Assembly: GCF_037975445.1 (NCBI RefSeq)
Contig: NZ_CP150254.1
Location: 1,238,001 to 1,302,000, forward strand
Direction: 5' to 3'
Source of the DNA: Peribacillus sp. FSL P2-0133
GTDB lineage: Bacteria > Bacillota > Bacilli > Bacillales > DSM-1321
DNA: 64,000 nt
Position 1 is the first letter of the stretch; every line of letters begins with the position of its first letter. The translations under genes and the position numbers were made by a program. Below the pieces are notes generated by a model that was not told the DNA's origin, ran no database searches, and was given only the letters and a program-made list of their open reading frames with translations. Positions 15,826 to 24,402 of this stretch are shown here, piece after piece.

Positions 15826-18800
15826 TTGATTATTAAAGACCTCCATGTTTATGGATACGGCAAACTGGAAAATCAGCGTTTTCCTGAATTGGGACAGCTG
15901 CAGGTTTTCTTTGGGGAAAATGAATCGGGCAAGTCAACCATCATGTCCTTCATTCATAGTATGCTGTTTGGTTTTCCGACAAAGGTTCAAAACGAACCGC
16001 GTTATGAGCCCAAAATGCATGCCAAATATGGGGGAAGGCTCAGTATCATAACAAAAAATGACGGGGAAATCGTCATTGAGCGTGTGAAGGGAAAGGCTAC
16101 TGGTGATGTAAAATTGACCTTCGAGGATGGAAGGGTCGGCGGCGAGGAAGAATTGAATGAGATTCTCCATGGCGTTGATAAAAACTATTACCAAGCCATT
16201 TTTTCTTTCGACCTTCAGGGCCTGCAGGGATTACATACACTAAGTGAAGGGACCATGAGTAAATATCTGCTTTCAGCTGGTCTGATTGGGAATGATAAAC
16301 TTCTTGAAGCCGAAACGAAATTGCAAAAGGAGCTCGATTTAAGGTTCAAGCCATCTGGCCAAAAACCTTTACTGAATGTGAGATTGAAAGAACTTAAGGA
16401 ATTGCAGAAAAAGGTGAAAGCATCTGAAGAAGAACAGCAGTCATATACGGCATTGCTTCAGGAAGAAGCAAAACTTAAGGAGGAGCTCTCTAAAGTCACG
16501 ATAGATATTCAGGAGATTGAAGAAAACCTCGTTAACGTGAGCACTTTTTTGCGGATTAAACCCTTGGTTGAAGAACAGCGGGAACTTGAAACAGAAATAA
16601 GTGAAATTCCGGATGTAAGTTTTCCTGTTGATGGCTTAAAAAGACTTGAACAGCTTCAGGCAGTTGGAATGCCCATGAAAGCCCAACTTGCGGCATTGAC
16701 TGAGAAAATGGACAAACTTGAGGTAAAACTCACGGAAATCGAAATCAATCCGTTCATCAAGGAGCATAAAGAGCAGATTGAACATGCGATAGATCAAGGA
16801 ACATTGCTGGAGAAGCTCGAGCTGGATATAAGAAAAGCGGAACACGAAAGGCTGTTGGAAGAAAAGAATATTGAAAAGGTGAAGCAGGAATTATTCTTGG
16901 ATGTTTCTGATGATGAAATAAGAAAACTGGATATCAGTACATTCATGAAGGAAAAGGTGAAAAGGGCCGAGAGGGAAAAGCATCAACTCCAAAATGATAA
17001 AAAACAGCTTGATGAGAAATATGGACTGCAAAAGGATAGTCTGGAAACTACAGAATCCCGATTGAAGGAGATAAAGACCCAGTTACTTCCAGATAAAAAA
17101 AGAATCGAGCTGGAGACCTTATACAACAAGCAGAATAACATCGAATTTGAAGCGGCACAATCCCTTATTCTTGATGAACAAATACTTGAGCTTGAAAAGC
17201 AATTGGCTTTACAGAGGAAGAAGGAAGCGCATAATCGTAAACGTTCACTTATCATGAATGGCAGTTTAATAGTACTTCTTTGTTTAGGTGCGATTGGAAG
17301 TTATTTCAGTGAACAGATTTTGTTGGGGATTATACTTCTATCCATGGCTGTTCTGTTTGTAGTTTCCAGGCATCTCTTTAAAGGTGATCATATATTGTCC
17401 GGATATATCAGGCAATTGGATGAGATGAAAAGGAAAAGGGCTGCAATTGGCAGTGAAACCAATCGAGTGAGTGAAGGAGAGTCGATGGGTCGGTTGCTTG
17501 AAATGGACCAACGTCTTCAAAGGCGGTTTGAAAGTGAAATGTTTAAATATGAAGAAAGGGAGGAAGCGTTTGAATCGACCATTCAGGAATATGCTACTTG
17601 GGAAGCTAGCAGGGACCGATTGGATAAAGAAGTGAGGAGCATCTTAAGCGGTTGGGGTCTGTCTTATCCCGGAATGGAAATCAATCTTGAATCTGTATTT
17701 GAACTTCTTGAGAAATGGAAGGAAGCCGTAGATAGGAAATATGAAGCAATCAAGATGCACAATTTTCTGCATGCAGAATTTGAGGGTAAATCGAAGGCTT
17801 TATTTCATTTTGCACACAGCCTTGATTTTGAACCATCCACATGGCGGGAAGCGATTGGTCTATTGAAACGGGAAATGAATAAAGCGGTTGAATACTCCGT
17901 TCAACTAATACAATGGATGCAGGAACGGAGTCATTTGACGAACGAAATCGAGCAGTTGACGATGGAAAAAGGCTATCTTGATGCAGAAATGGAAATGCTT
18001 TTTAAGTTAGCGAAGGTTAAGGACGAGGAAGAGTTCAGGCAAGACGCTGCATTGTCAGAAAAGAAAATTGCTTTACAAAAACAGCTTGATTTGATCACCA
18101 TTCAAATTGGGCAATCCAGAATGCTGCCTGAACAAATCCAAACTTACCTAAAACAGGGGATCAACACGTATACATTTGAAAATTTAGAACGGAAACGTAA
18201 GGATTCTGTAAAGGTGAAATCACTTTTATTAGAGAAACAGGCGGATACGAAGCATAAGATAAAACAGCTTGAAGTGTCAGGGATTTATGATGACTTACTT
18301 CATCGTTTTTATGAAGAAAAAGCTGCTTTTAACGAAGAGGCGAAGGAATGGGCGAAATTGGCAATAGCCAAAAGCTTATTGAATAAAACCTTGGATCGAT
18401 ATAAAAGGGAACGCCTACCGAAGGTCATCGCTGATGCAGAGCGGCATTTTTCCTTTTTAACGAATGGAAGCTATAATAAAATCATCCTTGATCAGTCGGG
18501 AGAAGGCATTTGGGTACAGCGCAGTGATGGTTTGAGTTTCAGGGTTGAAGAGGTCAGCCGCGGGACAGCAGAGCAAATTTATGTTTCCCTAAGGCTCGCA
18601 CTTGCTGATCATACTTTTGAAAATGATTCATTCCCTCTCATCATTGATGATAGTTTCGTCAATTTTGATGCGGAAAGGACAAAACGGATGCTCAAGTTAT
18701 TGGAAATGGTTTCGGAAAAACGGCAAATTTTATTTTTTACTTGTCACCGATATATAATGGAGTACTTTAGCGAAAACCAAGTGATTCGTCTATCCAGCCC

Positions 18801-18855
18801 CGTATTGCGCCAGGATATGAATGATTTGATCATCCCGAAATATAATGGGTTATAA
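15826..18855 (+). CDS. yhaN: YhaN, Rad50/SbcC-like ATPase partner of YhaO
   Basis: This is a 1009-residue SMC-like protein. Walker A is FGENESGKST (residues about 28-37), a long coiled coil spans roughly 170-900, and Walker B is PLIIDDSFVNFD near 945, preceded by an ABC-signature-like EVSRGTAEQIYVSLRLA. Unlike Rad50 there is a hydrophobic pair (ILLGIILLSMAVLFVVS and the SLIMNGSLIVLLCLGAI stretch, about 470-525) in the middle of the coil, as in B. subtilis YhaN, where membrane association would be possible. No zinc hook CxxC was seen. Start TTG with GGGAGGAGGAA. Confidence 0.85.
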   Translation: MIIKDLHVYGYGKLENQRFPELGQLQVFFGENESGKSTIMSFIHSMLFGFPTKVQNEPRYEPKMHAKYGGRLSIITKNDGEIVIERVKGKATGDVKLTFEDGRVGGEEELNEILHGVDKNYYQAIFSFDLQGLQGLHTLSEGTMSKYLLSAGLIGNDKLLEAETKLQKELDLRFKPSGQKPLLNVRLKELKELQKKVKASEEEQQSYTALLQEEAKLKEELSKVTIDIQEIEENLVNVSTFLRIKPLVEEQRELETEISEIPDVSFPVDGLKRLEQLQAVGMPMKAQLAALTEKMDKLEVKLTEIEINPFIKEHKEQIEHAIDQGTLLEKLELDIRKAEHERLLEEKNIEKVKQELFLDVSDDEIRKLDISTFMKEKVKRAEREKHQLQNDKKQLDEKYGLQKDSLETTESRLKEIKTQLLPDKKRIELETLYNKQNNIEFEAAQSLILDEQILELEKQLALQRKKEAHNRKRSLIMNGSLIVLLCLGAIGSYFSEQILLGIILLSMAVLFVVSRHLFKGDHILSGYIRQLDEMKRKRAAIGSETNRVSEGESMGRLLEMDQRLQRRFESEMFKYEEREEAFESTIQEYATWEASRDRLDKEVRSILSGWGLSYPGMEINLESVFELLEKWKEAVDRKYEAIKMHNFLHAEFEGKSKALFHFAHSLDFEPSTWREAIGLLKREMNKAVEYSVQLIQWMQERSHLTNEIEQLTMEKGYLDAEMEMLFKLAKVKDEEEFRQDAALSEKKIALQKQLDLITIQIGQSRMLPEQIQTYLKQGINTYTFENLERKRKDSVKVKSLLLEKQADTKHKIKQLEVSGIYDDLLHRFYEEKAAFNEEAKEWAKLAIAKSLLNKTLDRYKRERLPKVIADAERHFSFLTNGSYNKIILDQSGEGIWVQRSDGLSFRVEEVSRGTAEQIYVSLRLALADHTFENDSFPLIIDDSFVNFDAERTKRMLKLLEMVSEKRQILFFTCHRYIMEYFSENQVIRLSSPVLRQDMNDLIIPKYNGL

Positions 18856-18880
18856 ACTATAAATAAAGAGAGTGAAGTCA

Positions 18881-19294
18881 TTGAAAATGAATGAGTTTGT
18901 AAGCCACCATGATTCTTCTTTGGAGCTAATAATCGAAAAGGAGTTTCCTGGTGAACGATGTGTTGGGGGAAAATATTCTGCCAAAGGACATAGCATCACT
19001 TTATATGAGAGAGATATCGAAATTCAGTGTGAACGCTCCCAAGGATCGCTTGCAAGGCTTGAGGAATATTCATGGGTGATCCTCACACATGAATTGGGCC
19101 ACGCATTGGATCCCGACCTTGCTGTGCTTAGTGAGGAGCTATACAATACAGGAAAATCAGAAATCCTTTATCAAATAGAGGTCAATGCATGGAATATTGC
19201 AGAAGGATTAATTCCTTTCATCTTTCAGGATTTATTTACCTTCATTAGGGATGAATCCCTGGAACATTGTACAAATCGCCTGATGGTCGGTTAA
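18881..19294 (+). CDS. Small HExxH putative metallopeptidase, linked to yhaON
   Basis: This protein of about 137 residues contains WVILTHELGHALDPDL, a zincin H-E-x-x-H motif followed by aspartate, and a later EVNAWNIAEGLIPF segment that may supply the third ligand glutamate. No signal peptide or membrane segment was seen, so it should be cytoplasmic. It lies 25 bp after yhaN with no terminator between, so it is part of the yhaON transcript. The start is uncertain: GTG 18872, TTG 18881 or ATG 18887; TTG best fits the GAGAGTGA site. Family not recognised; resembles small ImmA/IrrE- or M78-like zincins only in the motif. Confidence 0.65.
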   Translation: MKMNEFVSHHDSSLELIIEKEFPGERCVGGKYSAKGHSITLYERDIEIQCERSQGSLARLEEYSWVILTHELGHALDPDLAVLSEELYNTGKSEILYQIEVNAWNIAEGLIPFIFQDLFTFIRDESLEHCTNRLMVG

Positions 19295-19324
19295 AAGGCT
19301 CTCCATATGGAGGGCTTTTTTATT
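19293..19324 (+). terminator. Terminator of the yhaO-yhaN-zincin operon
   Basis: AAAGGCTCTCC pairs with GGAGGGCTTTT around ATAT, and further T residues follow. Confidence 0.75.
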
Positions 19325-19554
19325 TTCCGCTAAATGGAAATTCTGATAGGGTTTGCGCCGAGGGGGAGAATGGATTATTGAATCGTTCTGAAGCTACAGG
19401 AAGTGGTAAATGATATGGCAAGTTAATATGATGTGCTAATTTTTTTACATTAATGTTTCCAATGGAAGCTTCATATCTTTAAAGGAGTATTCACTGTAAT
19501 GAATCGTTTAAGAGGAATGGGACACGGATTTTTTGGTTTATATTTTTTAAAGGA
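19325..19554. other. Intergenic region upstream of the Fur promoter
   Basis: Nothing strong was seen except a 19-codon frame at 19499-19558 (MNRLRGMGHGFF...) preceded by AAAGGAG. Its end overlaps the -35 of the next promoter. It is too short to call a gene. Confidence 0.3.
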
Positions 19555-19591
19555 TTGACAGTGAGAATCATTTTCATTAAACTAGTATTAT
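19555..19591 (+). promoter_or_regulatory. Promoter with Fur box
   Basis: TTGACA at 19555-19560 is followed immediately by TGAGAATCATTTTCA (19562-19576). That is a 7-1-7 inverted repeat with two mismatches to the Bacillus Fur consensus TGATAATNATTATCA. The -10 is TAAACT (19578) or TATTAT (19586). Fur-iron would block this promoter, giving iron-starvation induction of the two genes downstream. Confidence 0.8.
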
Positions 19592-19614
19592 TAGACTAAA
19601 AGGGGAGTATTTTT

Positions 19615-20439
19615 ATGCGACCAGCTATTAACACACAGTCTTTATCGCTCGGTTATGGTGATAAATTAATTATAAATGATATGAATATAGAAATACCCAA
19701 AGGGGAGATCACCGTATTCATCGGTGCTAATGGATGTGGAAAATCAACACTGCTAAGGTCGGTTGCACGATTGTTAAAACCTCAATCCGGCTCAGTTTTG
19801 CTCGAAGGCAAAGCGATTTCGACCATGTCATCGAAGGATGTAGCAAGAAAGATGGCGATTCTCCCACAATCCCCGGTTGCTCCTGAAGGACTTACAGTCT
19901 ATCAACTTGTTAAACAAGGAAGATATCCTTATCAAAGTTGGTTGAAACAGTGGAGTTCCGTGGATGAAGAAAAAGTTCAAAAGGCAATTGAAGCGACGAA
20001 CCTGACCGATTTAAAGGATCAGGCAGTCGATGAATTATCGGGAGGCCAGAAGCAACGGGCATGGATAGCAATGACGCTGGCTCAGGATACGGACGTCATA
20101 TTATTGGATGAACCGACTACATATCTTGATATGACCCATCAAATCGAGATTTTGGACTTATTGTTCGACTTGAATGAGTTTGAGAACCGAACGATCGTGA
20201 TGGTGCTTCATGATTTGAATTTAGCTTGCCGTTATGCGGATAATCTGGTGGCACTTAAAGATGGGGCGATACATGCTCAAGGCCGGCCAGAGGATATCAT
20301 CACGCCTGAATTGGTACAGCATGTATTCAGCATGGAATGTCAAATTTCTTTTGATCCAATTTTCGGCAGTCCCATGTGTGTCCCGTTTGGTAAAGGCCGC
20401 TACGCCCAAAGTCAGGTAAAAGCGCTGGCCAATGCATAA
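19615..20439 (+). CDS. yusV: Siderophore ABC transporter ATP-binding protein (YusV type)
   Basis: The 274-residue ATPase shows Walker A GANGCGKST (about 37-45), Q-loop PQSPVAPEGLT, signature LSGGQKQR (about 142) and Walker B LLDEPTTYLD. It closely resembles YusV, which serves as the shared ATPase for several iron-siderophore permeases in B. subtilis. No permease or binding protein lies here, in line with a stand-alone shared ATPase. It overlaps the next gene by 8 bp. AAAGGGGAG precedes the ATG. The Fur box upstream supports an iron role. The genomic position, between yhaN and yhaM, differs from B. subtilis. Confidence 0.8.
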   Translation: MRPAINTQSLSLGYGDKLIINDMNIEIPKGEITVFIGANGCGKSTLLRSVARLLKPQSGSVLLEGKAISTMSSKDVARKMAILPQSPVAPEGLTVYQLVKQGRYPYQSWLKQWSSVDEEKVQKAIEATNLTDLKDQAVDELSGGQKQRAWIAMTLAQDTDVILLDEPTTYLDMTHQIEILDLLFDLNEFENRTIVMVLHDLNLACRYADNLVALKDGAIHAQGRPEDIITPELVQHVFSMECQISFDPIFGSPMCVPFGKGRYAQSQVKALANA

Positions 20440-21130
20440 CTTAACACCAGCTATTGAAAAAGAGCTGCAGGGATATCGCATTTCCTTTCGAGATGAAGCC
20501 AAAGTTTCCAAGACCTTCAATCATGCTGATGAGCTTATTCAGTATGCACAAGCCCGGACTGGAGCTGAAACGTCAAGGATAGCAATTTCAATGTGGTTCA
20601 GACGCTATGCTTTTTTTGTCACGGCACAATTTTACATGTTCAGCAAACATCGGCTTATTTGGGAAGGCACACTTCAGGAAATTGGCGTTTTGGATGATCC
20701 AGAAGATAAACATTGGCTCCCGAATTTTTTACTAAAAACTAACAGGTGGAGCAATGTCACGGAAAAGGAAAGCGCATCTGCCCTACATTCCATATTAAGC
20801 AGTTTTGGTTCTGATGCCATGAGCTTCTTTTCCGGAACTGCTAAAATATCTAAACTAGTGCTCTGGGAAAATATTTGGAGTTATACGGTATGGATGTATA
20901 GTGAGTTATTGAAGCAGGCAGATATAAAGACGCGAGTTGAAAAGGACATTGAAATGCTGCTTGAAGATGAAGTATGGCTGAATATTGAAACGCGTTCGCC
21001 TTTTAAACGATTCATTGGGGAAAAAAGTGTTCCGGCGTCCATGAATCCTTATAAGCGGGTGACATGCTGTTTATATTACCGAATTGAGGGTCAGGAAAAA
21101 TGCGCGTATTGTCCGAACAATAACTGTTGA
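20432..21130 (+). CDS. FhuF-like ferric siderophore reductase (2Fe-2S)
   Basis: The 232-residue protein ends in RVTCCLYYRIEGQEKCAYCP: C-C-x10-C-x2-C, the [2Fe-2S] ligand pattern of the FhuF family, which reduces ferric siderophores in the cytoplasm to release iron. The N-terminal part resembles the IucA/IucC-FhuF middle region (SMWFRRYAFFVTAQFYMFSK). It overlaps the ATPase gene by 8 bp, so the two are translationally coupled and under the same Fur control. The pairing of an orphan siderophore ATPase and a reductase makes a compact uptake-and-release module. A last cysteine at the very C-terminus is also present. Confidence 0.75.
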   Translation: MHNLTPAIEKELQGYRISFRDEAKVSKTFNHADELIQYAQARTGAETSRIAISMWFRRYAFFVTAQFYMFSKHRLIWEGTLQEIGVLDDPEDKHWLPNFLLKTNRWSNVTEKESASALHSILSSFGSDAMSFFSGTAKISKLVLWENIWSYTVWMYSELLKQADIKTRVEKDIEMLLEDEVWLNIETRSPFKRFIGEKSVPASMNPYKRVTCCLYYRIEGQEKCAYCPNNNC

Positions 21131-21149
21131 AATAGATTTGATTGAAGAG

Positions 21150-21178
21150 CCAGGCTTGGGGTCAAGCCTGGTTTTCTT
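21150..21178 (+). terminator. Terminator after the iron module
   Basis: CCAGGCTTG and CAAGCCTGG form a perfect 9-bp stem with a GGGT loop, followed by TTTTCTT. Confidence 0.85.
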
Positions 21179-21308
21179 GTGGAGTGATAACAGACGGTCA
21201 GCTTAGGCTTTTTCTTGTCCATTGTCTATCACTTATTAACGAAAACTAAACGCACTAACGAGATTGGTATGTTATAATGTTGATATTTAATTGAACGGAG
21301 GCAGTCGC

Positions 21309-22247
21309 ATGGGAAATGGGATCATACACTACGGAATTGGTGAAGTAGTAGATATATATATGTACATTAAAACGAGTACAAAAGCGGTGGCAAGTAATGG
21401 AAAGCCGTTTTTAACATTGATTTTGTGCGATAAAACCGGGGAGATCGAGGCAAAGCTATGGGATGTTTCCGAGGCTGATGAGAAAACATACAGTGCGGAA
21501 GCTACGGTGAAAGTTCAAGGGGAAGTCCAGAATTATCGAGGACGCAGCCAATTGAAAATCCGTAATATCAGAATTACTTCAGATATTGATGGGGTAACGA
21601 AAGCCGATTTAATACAAACGGCCCCTATAAGTCAGGAAGAAATGATGGAAACCATCACTCAATTCATTTTTGAAATGAGGAATCCGAATATCCAAAGGGT
21701 GACTAGGCATCTCATAAAAAAATATCAAAATGAATTCCTGACGTTTCCTGCTGCAACCAAGAACCATCATGAGTATATGTCGGGTCTGGCCTATCACGTT
21801 GTATCGATGCTAGGGCTGGCTAAGGCCATTTCAACACTATATCCTTCCCTCAATAAGGATCTATTGTATGCAGGAGTCATTCTCCATGACCTTGGAAAGG
21901 TACATGAGCTATCTGGACCTGTTTCGACTGTTTATACAGTGGAAGGGAACTTGTTGGGGCATATCACCATCATGGTAAATGAAGTCGGCAAAGCTGCAGA
22001 GGAATTGGGCATTGAAGCGGAAGAAGTCATGATTCTCAAGCACTTGATATTAAGCCACCATGGTAAAGCTGAGTGGGGCAGTCCAAAACCGCCAATGGTT
22101 AGGGAAGCGGAAGTGCTGCATTATATTGATAATATGGATGCCAAGATAAATATGATGGACCGGGCATTAGAAAAAGTGAAACCGGGTGAATTTACGGAAA
22201 GAGTCTTCGCACTCGATAATCGTTCATTCTATAAACCAACATTTTAA
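21309..22247 (+). CDS. yhaM: 3'-5' exoribonuclease YhaM
   Basis: The 312-residue protein has an N-terminal OB fold (about 15-95, with [12 protein letters not shown]) and a C-terminal HD phosphohydrolase domain with H in [17 protein letters not shown] in [10 protein letters not shown] and later HHGKAEWG and [11 protein letters not shown]. YhaM degrades RNA 3'-5' and has roles in mRNA turnover and possibly DNA. B. subtilis YhaM has nearly the same length. ATG 21309 follows GGAGG by 8 bp; the frame's TTG at 21291 precedes the site. A T-tract hairpin ends it. In B. subtilis yhaM follows yhaN directly; here the iron module lies between. Confidence 0.9.
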   Translation: MGNGIIHYGIGEVVDIYMYIKTSTKAVASNGKPFLTLILCDKTGEIEAKLWDVSEADEKTYSAEATVKVQGEVQNYRGRSQLKIRNIRITSDIDGVTKADLIQTAPISQEEMMETITQFIFEMRNPNIQRVTRHLIKKYQNEFLTFPAATKNHHEYMSGLAYHVVSMLGLAKAISTLYPSLNKDLLYAGVILHDLGKVHELSGPVSTVYTVEGNLLGHITIMVNEVGKAAEELGIEAEEVMILKHLILSHHGKAEWGSPKPPMVREAEVLHYIDNMDAKINMMDRALEKVKPGEFTERVFALDNRSFYKPTF

Positions 22248-22253
22248 TGAAAT

Positions 22254-22293
22254 ATGTTTCTTTCTCGATGGAGAAAGAAGCATATTTTTTTTG
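22254..22293 (+). terminator. Terminator after yhaM
   Basis: ATGTTTCTTTCTC and GAGAAAGAAGCAT form a 13-bp stem around GATG, and at least eight T follow. Confidence 0.85.
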
Positions 22294-22346
22294 TTCGCGC
22301 ATATTCTCTAGTAAATGAATAGTAGATTTTTTGGGAGGGAATGGAC

Positions 22347-22529
22347 ATGCCAATTTGGATATGGTTCGTGTTTATTGGGATAATTGTCAGTGCAGTCATG
22401 TCAATTTGGACAGCTAGGCAGGAACGCCTCATAGATGATGCTTGGATTGAGAAGGAAGGTCAAAAGTACATTGAACGCATGGAAGAAGAGCGCGAGAGGC
22501 GTAAAAAGGATATAAATCAGGGGGCATAG
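22347..22529 (+). CDS. yhaL: Sporulation protein YhaL
   Basis: The 60-residue protein has one N-terminal membrane helix (IWIWFVFIGIIVSAVMSI) followed by a charged tail with DDAWIEKEGQKYIERMEEER, which matches the B. subtilis YhaL tail. YhaL contributes to sporulation. ATG 22347 is chosen because GGGAGG lies 8 bp upstream; ATG 22341 is too close. Synteny with yhaM before it and prsA after it supports the call. Confidence 0.8.
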   Translation: MPIWIWFVFIGIIVSAVMSIWTARQERLIDDAWIEKEGQKYIERMEEERERRKKDINQGA

Positions 22530-22541
22530 CTGAATGATGAT

Positions 22542-22574
22542 AAAAAGCGACAGGACAAAGTCCTGTCGCTTTTT
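22542..22574. terminator. Bidirectional terminator between yhaL and prsA
   Basis: A perfect 15-bp stem (AAAAAGCGACAGGAC and its complement) has a three-base loop. It ends yhaL rightward and prsA leftward. Confidence 0.9.
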
Positions 22575-22583
22575 ACTATCGAA

Positions 22584-23450
22584 TTATTTTTCTGCTTTAG
22601 TTGCATCACCAGAAGTAATGGCATCTTTTAGATCTTTATCTTTAATCTTCACGTCCGCTTTTTTAACTTCTGCATTCAAAATATCTTGAACTTTAGTTTG
22701 GTCAATTTGAGCGACTTTCAAATCATATTCAAGATCTTTTTTCATATCTTTGTATGATTTCTTTTCTTTTATATCTTCAAGTTGGATGATGTGGTAGCCA
22801 TAATCGGATTTAACCGGTTTGCTGATTTCATCTTTCTTCATTTTGTAAGCTTGTTCTTCAAATGCAGGAACCATTTCACCTTGTCCGAACCAGCCTAGCT
22901 CGCCGCCTTTTTCAGCTGTGCCTGTGTCTGTTGAATATTCTTTTGCAAGTTTAGCGAAATCTTCGCCTTTGTCCAATTTAGCTTTAACTTCGTTGGCTGT
23001 TTTTTGGTCTTTCACTAGAATATGTCTCGCTTTGATTTGTGGTTTATAGTCTTCATAAGCTTTTTTCACATCAGCTTCTTTAACTTTTATATCGGCTACG
23101 GCTGCTTTTTCTTGAAGCATGCCGATTTTAAGTGCACGTTTAAGATCATCTTCGCTCTTATATCCGGAAGAGGCCAGGGCCGTTTCGAAATTTTCACCCA
23201 TTTGCTCTTTAAGTTCGTCCGTTTTAGCTTTAACTTCTTTATCAGTTACTGTATATTTTTCAGAAAGAACTTTTTCATAAACAAGTTCCTGAAGAACGGT
23301 TTCACCATAACGGTCTTTCATTACATTGTAAAATTCCTCTTTAGTTATATCCCCCGCTTTAGTTTCCACGACTGCTTCCTTGTCGCTGTTGCATGCTGTA
23401 AGTCCAATCAGCCCTGCAGTAACAGCAATCGATAATGCCCACTTCTTCAT
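22584..23450 (-). CDS. prsA: Foldase lipoprotein PrsA (parvulin-type peptidyl-prolyl isomerase)
   Basis: The 288-residue protein begins with a type II signal peptide whose lipobox LTAC places the lipidated cysteine at residue 20. The parvulin domain starts at [18 protein letters not shown] (about 135) and runs through [19 protein letters not shown] and [11 protein letters not shown] (about 225). The C-terminus is lysine-rich. PrsA sits on the outer face of the membrane and folds secreted proteins and lateral-wall penicillin-binding proteins. AGGAGTT lies before the ATG. It is convergent with yhaL and divergent from the micropeptide genes, as in B. subtilis. Confidence 0.93.
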   Translation of the reverse strand: MKKWALSIAVTAGLIGLTACNSDKEAVVETKAGDITKEEFYNVMKDRYGETVLQELVYEKVLSEKYTVTDKEVKAKTDELKEQMGENFETALASSGYKSEDDLKRALKIGMLQEKAAVADIKVKEADVKKAYEDYKPQIKARHILVKDQKTANEVKAKLDKGEDFAKLAKEYSTDTGTAEKGGELGWFGQGEMVPAFEEQAYKMKKDEISKPVKSDYGYHIIQLEDIKEKKSYKDMKKDLEYDLKVAQIDQTKVQDILNAEVKKADVKIKDKDLKDAITSGDATKAEK

Positions 23451-23649
23451 AAAAACAACTCCTAGTTTTAAGTTTCTGGTTTGCTATTTTTCGTATTTCC
23501 ACAAAATTAACTATAACATATTCTGGTTGCTTTACAAAAAATAATATATTGGCGTATGACTAAGATTTTTTTGAAAAATGGGTGTACGCCTACCCAGATA
23601 ATAAATCATTACATATGATAAATCGAGGACAACAAAAGGGGGGAGTAAA

Positions 23650-23733
23650 ATGAGTAATGGATTTAACGGAGGTTTCGCTTTGTTAGTGGTGTTATTCATA
23701 TTATTAATAATTATAGGATCAGCCTGTTTCTAA
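23650..23733 (+). CDS. YjcZ/SscA-type sporulation micropeptide 1
   Basis: The 27-residue peptide starts MSNGFNGGFALLVVLFILLI and ends GSACF. It is a glycine-rich start followed by one membrane-spanning stretch, the pattern of the YjcZ family and of SscA (YhzE), a small spore-assembly peptide of B. subtilis. GGGGGGAGT lies 7 bp before the ATG. A similar gene follows 180 bp downstream. Its position beside prsA agrees with yhzE in B. subtilis. It is likely sporulation specific, but no sigma-factor site was assigned. Confidence 0.8.
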   Translation: MSNGFNGGFALLVVLFILLIIIGSACF

Positions 23734-23916
23734 TCGGCTGCAAAATTAATAATGGAAAGAGCCCACTCCTTTTGTGATGGAGTTGAATAGGATAGGGTAG
23801 CCGCTCAACAAAAAGACGAAGTGAATATCAAGCTTAGAAAGGAATGGATTCCTTTTGGCGGATTTAAGGGTGTGCATGAAATTACAATTACTTAAGAATG
23901 GAAAGGAGGAAGATCA

Positions 23917-24000
23917 ATGTCTGGAGGAATAGGTGGAGGCTTTGCTCTAATTGTCGTTCTTTTCATCCTGTTAATCATCATTGGAGCTTCTTGGTTATAA
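23917..24000 (+). CDS. YjcZ/SscA-type sporulation micropeptide 2
   Basis: The 27-residue peptide begins MSGGIGGGFALIVVLFILLI and ends GASWL. It is a close paralogue of the peptide at 23650. AAAGGAGGAAG lies 6 bp before the ATG, a very strong site. A terminator follows within 15 bp. The 183-bp spacer between the two copies has no gene but contains a hairpin-like stretch near 23760-23790. Confidence 0.8.
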   Translation: MSGGIGGGFALIVVLFILLIIIGASWL

Positions 24001-24012
24001 ACTCATAAATAA

Positions 24013-24041
24013 AAGGCGAAGCTGTTGCTTCGCCCTTTTTC
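24013..24041 (+). terminator. Terminator after the micropeptide genes
   Basis: GGCGAAGC and GCTTCGCC form an 8-bp stem around TGTT, followed by CTTTTTC. Confidence 0.85.
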
Positions 24042-24079
24042 TTTATGTGGATAATGCCCCGGGTATCACCAATGTATGT

Positions 24080-24103
24080 AACAAATGATGGCCATCATTT
24101 GTT
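24080..24103. repeat. 24-bp perfect palindrome
   Basis: A loopless perfect palindrome centred on GGCC (AACAAATGATGG and its complement) lies between two convergent genes. There is no T-tract, so it is not a standard terminator. It looks like a dyad protein-binding site. Confidence 0.7.
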
Positions 24104-24111
24104 GCTCATCT

Positions 24112-24294
24112 CTACGTATACAAAATTTCAATATAGGAGGATAATAACATAATTGTAATTAATACATTAATGGTCCTGAATACTTTAGGCTGCCGGTCTT
24201 CAGCAATTTCCTTTTGAATGCATAAAGAGTTTGTCATTCTATTAATATTATAAAGGATCAAAATAGCAAAAATAATAAACCAGAACGAGATCAA
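24112..24294 (-). CDS. Small membrane protein of unknown function
   Basis: The 60-residue protein has two hydrophobic segments (SFWFIIFAILILY and INVLITIMLLSSYIEIL) separated by a charged loop, giving a likely hairpin in the membrane. The start is TTG with GGAGGG 9 bp upstream. It may correspond to an unnamed small yha-region protein. No family was recognised. Confidence 0.5.
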   Translation of the reverse strand: MISFWFIIFAILILYNINRMTNSLCIQKEIAEDRQPKVFRTINVLITIMLLSSYIEILYT

Positions 24295-24402
24295 AACCTA
24301 AAATCCCTCCTTGCAAAACATCATGTATAAATACGATACCAAATTATAATGAAAAAAGATACTTAAAAATCTTATTGGACATCTTTATGAATGAATAAGA
24401 AA

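Noticed and set aside
19499-19558. 19-codon leader peptide before the Fur promoter
   Set aside because: It has AAAGGAG upstream, but it ends inside the -35 of the next promoter and no family or codon pattern supports it.
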